64,000 nt of DNA from [Mycobacterium] fortunisiensis (GTDB lineage: Bacteria > Actinomycetota > Actinomycetes > Mycobacteriales > Mycobacteriaceae), in NCBI RefSeq assembly GCF_019050325.1, contig NZ_VOMB01000021.1, positions 124,001 to 188,000 on the forward strand, given 5' to 3'. Of this stretch, positions 33,353 through 39,906 are shown one piece after another. The number at the start of each line of letters is the position of its first letter. The first letter of the stretch is position 1. The translations under genes were made by a program, and so were the position numbers. The notes beneath the pieces were generated by a model that worked only from the letters and a program-made list of their open reading frames with translations, had not been told where the DNA came from and searched no databases.

Positions 33353-34834
33353 CTAGGGGGTGAGGGGTTCGGCGAAGACGGTGGCCGTCGAGCGGCCACG
33401 GAGCACAGTCGAACCCCGCACCACCCAGTGCCGGCCCTCGTCGGCGTCGGCATGCGCCAGCGCGCTGCCCGAGCACAGCACCGCCGATTCACGATCCTTG
33501 GCGTGGTCGGCCAGCCGGGCCGCTTCGTTGACCGCGTCACCGATCACCGTGTATTCATAGCGGTTCTCCGCGCCGAGGTTTCCGGCGAACACCGAGCCGC
33601 ACGAAATCCCCACGCCGAACTCGACATCGGGTAGTTCGTGCAGCCGCGGGATCAACGCCCGGGCGGTGGCCAGCGCCGAGGTTGCCGGATTGTCCAGGCG
33701 CAACGGCGCACCGAAAACGGCCAGCACCGCGTCACCCTCGAACTTGTTGATCAGCCCATGGTGGTGCTCGACCGTGTCCACCACGATCTTGAAGAACCCG
33801 TTGAGCAGCTCTGCCACTTCCTGCGGCGGTCGCGACGCGGCCAGCGCGGTCGAACCGACCAGGTCGACATAGAGGACCGCGGCGTCGCGCACATCCCCGG
33901 CGACCACTCCGCCCTGTTGCAGCGCGTGGCGGGCCACGTCGGCACCGACGTAGCGACCGAACAGGTCGCGCAACCGGTTGCGTTCGGCCAGACCGGCCAC
34001 CATCCGATTGAACCCGTATTGCAGCCGGCCGATCTCGGACGACTCGTACACCTTGACCGACACACCGGACCAGCCACGCTCGACGGCTTTCATGGCGAGC
34101 ACGACTTCCCCGATCGGGTCCGACACCGAACGCGCCACCAGGAACATCGACCGCACCCCGAAGATCAGCGAGACGACGGCCAGCACCAGCACCGCCGTCT
34201 CCACCGGCGCCGTCTTCTGTACGAACCATCCGTTGGAGCGGGCCAACACGATCAGGGCGATTCCCAGGATCGGCAGGCCGCTGAACAGGGTCCAGATGGT
34301 GATCAACCGGGCCAGCACACCCGGCATCCTGACGATTGCGGCCGACGAGGCGGTCAGCGACGCCGCCACGATCGGGCGCAACATCCGCTGCGTCACCAGA
34401 AATCCCATGCACGCGGCCGCCACCCCGCCGAACAGGATTGCGCCGCCCATCAGATAAGCCACGCCCCCGCCGGCCCCGAGGTTCAGCAGCGTGTACACGA
34501 CCGCGCTCACCGCCCAGGTGGAAAACTGGATGATGGTCTGACGTGGTGCGATGCGCATGGCGGCCCGCTGCTGCCGGGGCGTCGGATTCTGGCCCGCGGC
34601 ATACCATTTGAATGTCGGATGGACGACGAGCCAGCCCACCACGGTGTCGACCACCGCCGCCGCGACCATCAGCGCGATCAGGGCAACCAGGTTCGCCTGT
34701 GTCAACAGCTGACGTGCGTCGCCGACGGTATTTCGACTCAGGGTGAGCACCACGAAGGTCACCGCAGCGGCCGCGGTGGTCTGCGCGTAGATCTGCCTGG
34801 CCGCGTAGCTGACGCTGAGCCGGATCGCCCCCAT
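33353..34834 (-). CDS. Membrane-bound class III adenylate/guanylate cyclase with HAMP domain
   Basis: A 493-residue protein. The first 230 residues hold about six membrane helices, followed by a HAMP linker (RSVSDPIGEVVLAMKAVERG) and a cyclase domain from about residue 310. Metal Asp residues are in VLYVDLVGST and NKFEGDAVLAVFG. The purine-binding Lys is in NKFEGD, and TVIGDAVNEAARL supplies the transition-state Asn/Arg. All catalytic residues look present, so cAMP synthesis is expected. The architecture matches the Rv1318c-Rv1320c/Rv3645 group of M. tuberculosis. It stands alone between two convergent or tail-to-head groups. Confidence 0.9.
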   Translation of the reverse strand: MGAIRLSVSYAARQIYAQTTAAAAVTFVVLTLSRNTVGDARQLLTQANLVALIALMVAAAVVDTVVGWLVVHPTFKWYAAGQNPTPRQQRAAMRIAPRQTIIQFSTWAVSAVVYTLLNLGAGGGVAYLMGGAILFGGVAAACMGFLVTQRMLRPIVAASLTASSAAIVRMPGVLARLITIWTLFSGLPILGIALIVLARSNGWFVQKTAPVETAVLVLAVVSLIFGVRSMFLVARSVSDPIGEVVLAMKAVERGWSGVSVKVYESSEIGRLQYGFNRMVAGLAERNRLRDLFGRYVGADVARHALQQGGVVAGDVRDAAVLYVDLVGSTALAASRPPQEVAELLNGFFKIVVDTVEHHHGLINKFEGDAVLAVFGAPLRLDNPATSALATARALIPRLHELPDVEFGVGISCGSVFAGNLGAENRYEYTVIGDAVNEAARLADHAKDRESAVLCSGSALAHADADEGRHWVVRGSTVLRGRSTATVFAEPLTP

Positions 34835-34850
34835 CGCCAGAGGCCCAGGC

Positions 34851-35633
34851 CTACTTGATGTTCTGTTTCATTCCGTCGATACCCATCAATACCGGCCAAC
34901 CGCCGACGCTCAGCGCATTGCCGTGTCCGGTCTGATGAATGTCGAACACCGATTGGATGGCGGCGTAGAACCCCTGCACGTCGAGGGTTTGGTTGACCGC
35001 GCGCTTGGCCTGGCGCAACGCGAAGGCCGGCATCTGGGCGATCTGGGCGGCCAGTTCGGCGGTCTGGGCGTCGAGCTCGTCACGCGGCACCACCCGGTTG
35101 ACCATGCCCGTGCGTTCGGCTTCCTCTGCGGTCAGCGCCCGGCCGGTGAACAGGATCTCCTTGGCCTTGCGGGCGCCCAGCTCCCAGGTGTGGCCGTGGT
35201 ACTCGACACCGCCGATACCCATCAGCGCCACCGGATCGGAGAACAATGCGTCATCGGCGGCCAGGATGAGGTCGCAGGGCCAGCAGAGCAGCAGCCCGCC
35301 GGAGATGCAGCGGCCCTGGACCGCGGCGATCGACGGCTTGGGCACGTTGCGCCAGCGCAGCGTGTACTCGAGGTAGCGCCGCGATTCGTGCTCGACGAGG
35401 AACTCCAGCGTGATCTTGTCGGGCACCGGCCCGCCACCGCGCAGATCGTGGCCGGCCGAGAAGTGCTTGCCGTTGGCCCGCAGCACGATCACTTTGACCT
35501 CGTGATCTTCGGCGGCCCTGGTCCAGGCCGCATCCAGCTCGTCGAGCAGTTCGGAGTTCTGCGCGTTGGCGGCCTCGGGCCGGTTCAGCGTGATCGTGGC
35601 GACCGAGTCGGTGGCGTCGTAGTCGATGTACAC
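34851..35633 (-). CDS. Enoyl-CoA hydratase/isomerase family protein
   Basis: A 260-residue crotonase with FSAGHDLRGG (oxyanion hole) and QGRCISGGLLLCWPCD. The two hydratase Glu sites are Leu and Asp/Pro (LFSDPVALMGIGG), so classical hydration is doubtful. GTG 35633 follows AGAAGGA by five bases and is preferred to the TTG at 35663. It is divergent from the TetR gene at 35871 with the perfect TGAGAA palindrome between them, so it is probably a direct target. Confidence 0.88.
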   Translation of the reverse strand: MYIDYDATDSVATITLNRPEAANAQNSELLDELDAAWTRAAEDHEVKVIVLRANGKHFSAGHDLRGGGPVPDKITLEFLVEHESRRYLEYTLRWRNVPKPSIAAVQGRCISGGLLLCWPCDLILAADDALFSDPVALMGIGGVEYHGHTWELGARKAKEILFTGRALTAEEAERTGMVNRVVPRDELDAQTAELAAQIAQMPAFALRQAKRAVNQTLDVQGFYAAIQSVFDIHQTGHGNALSVGGWPVLMGIDGMKQNIK

Positions 35634-35718
35634 GTCTTTCCTTCTGCTCACAGCTGCCCGCAAACAGTGCCCCGGCGGCGCCGATTTTGGTGTGAAACCC
35701 TTCTTCTCAAAGGACTTC

Positions 35719-35724
35719 TATAAT
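35719..35724 (+). promoter_or_regulatory. -10 box (TATAAT)
   Basis: A consensus TATAAT on the plus strand in a high-GC genome, upstream of the TetR gene. Transcription would start close to 35731, at the edge of the operator 35733-35749. No good -35 box is seen. Confidence 0.45.
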
Positions 35725-35732
35725 TCCCATCA

Positions 35733-35749
35733 TGAGAATACTATTCTCA
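35733..35749. promoter_or_regulatory. TGAGAA-N5-TTCTCA operator, best copy
   Basis: TGAGAA-TACTA-TTCTCA is a near-complete 17-bp palindrome, symmetrical except for its centre base. It sits between the divergent crotonase and TetR genes, just downstream of a TATAAT box. This is where an autoregulating repressor would bind. Confidence 0.75.
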
Positions 35750-35870
35750 CAGTACGAAAGTTACAATCTCCGACACGTTGGCCGCGAGGGGGTCTGGCAC
35801 CACAATGGCAAGGCGTTCTCCGGTACAGTCAGTTCATGTTCTCCCCACTCGACAAGCGTCGGAGCAGCCA

Positions 35871-36524
35871 GTGACTACCGCTGGCGAAGAACCGGCCTGG
35901 AAGCAACGAGCTGTCGAGCGGTCGATCAAAACGGCCAAGCTACGGGCCGCTCAGCGCGTCCAGCGCTTCCTGGATGCAGCCCAGGCGATCATCATCGAAA
36001 AGGGCAGCACCGACTTCACCGTGCAAGAGGTCGTGGATCGCTCTCGGCAGTCGCTGCGGAGCTTCTACCTGCAATTTGACGGTAAGCACGAGCTCCTGCT
36101 CGCCCTGTTCGAAGACGCGCTGAGCCGCTCGGCCGATCAGATCCGGGCCGCCACCTCGACCCAGGACGAGCCGATCGAGCGGCTCAAGGTCGCCATTCAA
36201 CTGCTGTTCGAATCGTCGCGTCCCGATCCGGCCGCCAAGCGACCGTTGTTCACCGACTTCGCTCCCCGGCTGCTGGTATCACACCCGTCAGAGGTCAAGG
36301 TGGCCCACGCGCCGCTGCTGGCCCTGCTCACCGAGCTCATGGAAGAGGCCTCCGCGGCCGGCCAGCTCCGCGCCGGGATCAACCCGCGCCGGATGGCTGC
36401 CATGGCAATGCAGACGGTGATGTTCGTCGCACAGTCCAGTGGAGGCGTCGACGAGGCATCGATCCACCCGATCTCCGCCGACGAGGTCTGGGATTTCGTG
36501 GCCAACGGATTTGCCGCCAGCTAG
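35871..36524 (+). CDS. TetR-family transcriptional regulator
   Basis: A 217-residue TetR protein starting VTTAGEEPAWKQRAVERS. The helix-turn-helix covers about residues 35-75 (EKGSTDFTVQEVVDRSRQS then LRSFYLQFDGKHELLL). GTG 35871 has GGAG six bases upstream; ATG 35805 in the same frame is possible. It lies next to the best copy of the TGAGAA palindrome and has two further copies right behind its stop codon. It is therefore the prime candidate for the regulator of the palindrome regulon. Confidence 0.9.
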   Translation: MTTAGEEPAWKQRAVERSIKTAKLRAAQRVQRFLDAAQAIIIEKGSTDFTVQEVVDRSRQSLRSFYLQFDGKHELLLALFEDALSRSADQIRAATSTQDEPIERLKVAIQLLFESSRPDPAAKRPLFTDFAPRLLVSHPSEVKVAHAPLLALLTELMEEASAAGQLRAGINPRRMAAMAMQTVMFVAQSSGGVDEASIHPISADEVWDFVANGFAAS

Positions 36525-36525
36525 C

Positions 36526-36542
36526 TGAGAATCTCGTTCTCC
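36526..36542. promoter_or_regulatory. TGAGAA-N5-TTCTCA family operator
   Basis: TGAGAA-TCTCG-TTCTCC, one base from the symmetric consensus, starts two bases after the TetR stop codon. It begins a 397-base non-coding stretch that ends at the mycofactocin SDR gene. Confidence 0.55.
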
Positions 36543-36767
36543 AGGTAGAAGAATTTGCCTTACCCACAAGCGCGGGTGCAATCTCCGCCGCGCGCGCCAT
36601 CGCCCCACGCACAGGGCCGCCAGAGGCATTGACACCCGCGCGTCGCGCTCGATCGTCGAGCCCGGACGCCGCGACCCGGCCACTGTTCATGTCTTCGGAG
36701 CTGCCGGGGCGCCGACACGCACGTCCTCGGCACTCGATCCGCCGCGAATGCTCGCCGCGAGGGTAGC

Positions 36768-36784
36768 TGAGAATCCCATTCTTC
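36768..36784. promoter_or_regulatory. TGAGAA-N5-TTCTCA family operator
   Basis: TGAGAA-TCCCA-TTCTTC has an exact left half and a right half with two changes. It lies 137 bases upstream of the mycofactocin SDR start. Confidence 0.5.
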
Positions 36785-36921
36785 TAAGCGAAGAGTACAA
36801 ATTGCCCCAAACGGATCTGTCGTTGACACAGCAGGTTACCCGGTGACAGAGTGCTGAGCAGCTGCACAGTTTTTCGCGCATGCCTACGTTGCACAATCAC
36901 GACACAGAACTGGGGTAATCA

Positions 36922-37767
36922 ATGACTGGACGGGTGGAAGGCAAGGTCGCGTTCGTCACCGGCGCGGCCCGCGGCCAGGGGCGTAGCCACGCGATACGGC
37001 TCGCGCAAGAAGGCGCCGACATCATCGCGATCGACATCTGTGGGCCGATCCGCCCCGGCGTGGAGACCGCCATCCCGGCCTCCACCTCCGACGATCTGGC
37101 CGAGACCGCGAACCTGATCAAAGGCCTCAACCGCCGCGTCGTCACCGCCGAGGTCGACGTGCGCGATGCCGACGCCATCAAGGCCGCCGTGGACAGCGGT
37201 GTCGAGCAGCTCGGCCGCCTCGACATCATCGTGGCCAACGCCGGTATCGGCAACGGCGGCGACGTCCTGCACGAGACCAGCCAGCTGGACTGGGACGAGA
37301 TGATCGACATCAACCTCTCGGGTGTCTGGAAGTCGGTGAAAGCCGGTGTGCCGCACCTGATCGAAGGTGGCCGCGGCGGCTCGATCATCTTGACCAGCTC
37401 GGTCGGCGGCCTCAAGGCCTACCCGCACTGCGGCAACTACGTCGCCGCCAAGCACGGCGTCGTCGGCCTGATGCGTGGCTTCGCCGTGGAGCTGGGCCAG
37501 CACAACATTCGTTGTAACACCGTGCATCCCACGCATGTCGCCACGCCGATGCTGCACAACGACGGCACGTTCAAGATGTTCCGGCCGGATCTGGAGAACC
37601 CGGGCCCCGACGACATGGCGCCGATCTGCCAGCTGTTCCACACCCTGCCCATCCCGTGGGTGGAGGCCGTGGACATCAGCAACGCCGTGCTGTTCCTGGC
37701 CTCCGACGAGGCCCGCTACATCACCGGTGTGACGCTGCCGGTCGACGCGGGCAGCTGCCTCAAGTAG
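36922..37767 (+). CDS. Mycofactocin-coupled SDR family oxidoreductase
   Basis: A 281-residue SDR starting MTGRVEGKVAFVTGAARGQG with the long insertion after the second strand (IDICGPIRPGVETAIPAST) that marks the mycofactocin-coupled subgroup. Active-site residues are Ser in TSSVGG and YVAAK. Members hold nicotinamide tightly and pass electrons to the peptide-derived cofactor mycofactocin rather than exchanging NAD(P). No mycofactocin biosynthesis genes are in this window. It likely oxidises an alcohol made by a P450. Confidence 0.9.
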   Translation: MTGRVEGKVAFVTGAARGQGRSHAIRLAQEGADIIAIDICGPIRPGVETAIPASTSDDLAETANLIKGLNRRVVTAEVDVRDADAIKAAVDSGVEQLGRLDIIVANAGIGNGGDVLHETSQLDWDEMIDINLSGVWKSVKAGVPHLIEGGRGGSIILTSSVGGLKAYPHCGNYVAAKHGVVGLMRGFAVELGQHNIRCNTVHPTHVATPMLHNDGTFKMFRPDLENPGPDDMAPICQLFHTLPIPWVEAVDISNAVLFLASDEARYITGVTLPVDAGSCLK

Positions 37768-38584
37768 TCGCGGTCCCCGGGCCCGGACCCAGTGTCGCGG
37801 CTCCGGTCTGCGGGTGGCGGTACCAGCCACCCGCAGCCCGGGTGCCACCGTCGACGTGGATCGTCTCCCCGGTGATGTAGGCGGACAGGTTGGACGCCAA
37901 GAACACTGCGGTACCGGCGATTTCGTCGACGTGACCGGCCCGGCCCAGCGGGACACCGCCGGCAGCGTTGGACAGCACCCCATCCGGGGTCAGGGCGACG
38001 AGCCCCTCGGTCAGGGTGAAGTCCGGTGCGATCGCATTGACCCGGATATTGTGCGGCGCGAGCTCGAACGAAGCGGTCTGGGTGTAGTTGATCACACCGG
38101 CTTTCGCGGCCGCATAGGCGGCGTAGCCGGGGGCCGCGCGCACTCCCTCGATCGACGTGAGATTGATGATGCTGCCGGGCAATTCGTCGGCCACCAACTG
38201 GCGCGCCACCCGCTGCGTGCACAGCAGGACATGACGCAGATTGCTCCGGTACAGCGCATCCCAGCCATTTTCGCGCGTCTCGAGCAGCGGCGAGGCGAAC
38301 GTGCCACCGGCGTTGTTCACCAGAATCCGCACCGGACCCAGTTCGGCAGCCGTCTGCGCCAGCGCGGCATCCACCTGTTCGGATTCACGCACATCGGTGA
38401 CGATCCCCAGCACACCGGTCGACTCGGCAGCTTCCGCACAGCTCTGCGGATCACGCTCCCAGATCGCCACCGAGGCACCGAAAGCCGCCAGACCGGCAGC
38501 AATACCCCGCCCGATACCAGTGCCGCCGCCGGTGACCACGGCCACCTGGCCGGTGAGCAGAATGTCAGAAGGATTGATGGCCAT
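37760..38584 (-). CDS. Short-chain dehydrogenase/reductase
   Basis: A 274-residue SDR with TGGGTGIG, NNAG, Ser in TSIEG and YAAAK, ending with a proline/glycine-rich tail (GGWYRHPQTGAATLGPGPG). ATG 38584 is used; the frame extends far upstream but overlaps the divergent kinase-like gene. Its 3' end overlaps the convergent mycofactocin SDR by eight bases. Confidence 0.88.
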   Translation of the reverse strand: MAINPSDILLTGQVAVVTGGGTGIGRGIAAGLAAFGASVAIWERDPQSCAEAAESTGVLGIVTDVRESEQVDAALAQTAAELGPVRILVNNAGGTFASPLLETRENGWDALYRSNLRHVLLCTQRVARQLVADELPGSIINLTSIEGVRAAPGYAAYAAAKAGVINYTQTASFELAPHNIRVNAIAPDFTLTEGLVALTPDGVLSNAAGGVPLGRAGHVDEIAGTAVFLASNLSAYITGETIHVDGGTRAAGGWYRHPQTGAATLGPGPGTATT

Positions 38585-38623
38585 GGTTGTTGACGCTACC
38601 GACTCGACCGTCGATGAGGCCAG

Positions 38624-39901
38624 ATGCAGCGCTGGGTGACCGGGGACGCCACCGGTACGCAGTTCCCCGCCGATCCGGACACCCTGCACGCCGCCGGACC
38701 CGATTTCCTCACCGCGGCCCTGCGGTCCTTCGGCGTACTGACACAACACAACCGGGTCACCGCGATCATTCGGTTCCAGGAGTGCGCGGGCGGGAGCACC
38801 GGGCGCAAGGCCCAGTTGGATGTGCGCTACGCCCACCCCACCGACCGGCTGCCCACCGAACTGTTCGTCAAGTTCTCCCGCGATTTCGACAATCCCCGCC
38901 GCGACCGCGGCAAGTCGCAGATGGAGCTCGAGGTGGCCTTCGGCGCGCTCTCGACCGGCACCGCGTTGCCCGTCACCGTACCCGTCTGCCTGTTCGCCGA
39001 CTATCACCGTGACTCGGGCACGGGCATGCTGTTGACCGAACGGATCTCTTTCGACACCAACGGGATCGAACCGCACTACGACAAGTGCCTGGACTACCGG
39101 ATGCCAGACCCGCTCGGTCATTACCGGGCGCTGTTGACATCGGTCGCCCGGCTGGCCGGCGCCTACAAGGCCGGCGCCCTACCCGACACGACCGCCGGCC
39201 AATTCCGTTATGACGCCACGAAAGTCACCGTCGGAACCCGGGTCCAGCACAACGCCGCCGAACGCACCGCGCAGGTCCACCGACTGGCCGCTTTCGCGGA
39301 CAGCCACCCAGCGCTGCTGCCGGCCGCCCTCGGCCGCCCCGAGTTCATCACCAGGATGCTCGCCGACGTGAACCGGATCGCTGCCGCCGAGGACGCCGTC
39401 ATGTCCTGGCTGGAATCCACCGACGACCAGATGGCGCTGTGCCACTGGAACGCCAACGTCGACAATGCCTGGTTCTGGTCCGAGACGGACGGAACGTTGA
39501 GCTGCGGGCTGCTGGACTGGGGCTGCGTCAGCGTGATGAATGTGGCGATGGCGCTGTGGGGTTCGCTGTGCAGCGCCGAGACCGAGCTCTGGGAGCGCCA
39601 TCTCGACATGCTGCTGGACCACTTCGTCGCCGAGTTCCAGGCGGCCGGTGGGCCGACCCTCGACCTGACGCGGTTGCGCAGCCAACTGGTGCTCTATGCC
39701 GCGGTCATGGGTGTCGCCTGGCTGCTCGACGCACCCGCCCACCTGCAGACCGTGCTCCCCGCGGGCGGCAGCGACCGGACCGACCGCTGTGTGTCCGGCA
39801 ATGAGGCTGTGCGGTCGGAGCTCCTGATGCTGAGCAACGTGGTGCACCTCTGGGACACCGAGGATTTCGGTGCGATGCTCGATGCCTTCGAGGCCGGCTG
39901 A
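38624..39901 (+). CDS. Phosphotransferase-like (APH/EcKinase fold) protein
   Basis: A 425-residue protein with a degenerate kinase-like fold. LCHWNANVDNAWFW occupies the catalytic-loop position (HGDxxxxN in APH enzymes), with the catalytic Asp replaced by Asn, and GLLDWGCVSVMNVAMALW resembles the metal-binding DxD/DWE region. It could be an inactive relative or use a different acid residue. It is divergent from the SDR at 37760 with 39 bases between starts. Function unknown. Confidence 0.75.
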   Translation: MQRWVTGDATGTQFPADPDTLHAAGPDFLTAALRSFGVLTQHNRVTAIIRFQECAGGSTGRKAQLDVRYAHPTDRLPTELFVKFSRDFDNPRRDRGKSQMELEVAFGALSTGTALPVTVPVCLFADYHRDSGTGMLLTERISFDTNGIEPHYDKCLDYRMPDPLGHYRALLTSVARLAGAYKAGALPDTTAGQFRYDATKVTVGTRVQHNAAERTAQVHRLAAFADSHPALLPAALGRPEFITRMLADVNRIAAAEDAVMSWLESTDDQMALCHWNANVDNAWFWSETDGTLSCGLLDWGCVSVMNVAMALWGSLCSAETELWERHLDMLLDHFVAEFQAAGGPTLDLTRLRSQLVLYAAVMGVAWLLDAPAHLQTVLPAGGSDRTDRCVSGNEAVRSELLMLSNVVHLWDTEDFGAMLDAFEAG

Positions 39902-39906
39902 GATCC

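Larger units (their letters stand above)
36525..36921. other. Non-coding region upstream of mycofactocin SDR
   Basis: A 397-base gap without a convincing gene; minus-strand frames here lack ribosome sites and coding character. It contains two copies of the TGAGAA palindrome 242 bases apart (36526 and 36768), and a short inverted repeat CTTC-TAAGC-GAAG at 36781-36793. The spacing would allow looping between the two sites. Confidence 0.6.

Noticed and set aside
33638..34858. A 406-codon plus-strand frame opposite the adenylate cyclase.
   Set aside because: Composition dominated by Arg, His, Gln and Gly; the minus strand encodes an intact cyclase.
36560..36829. Short minus-strand frames in the gap before the mycofactocin SDR.
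   Set aside because: No ribosome site, atypical Arg/Ser-rich composition, and the region contains two operator-like palindromes; treated as regulatory DNA.
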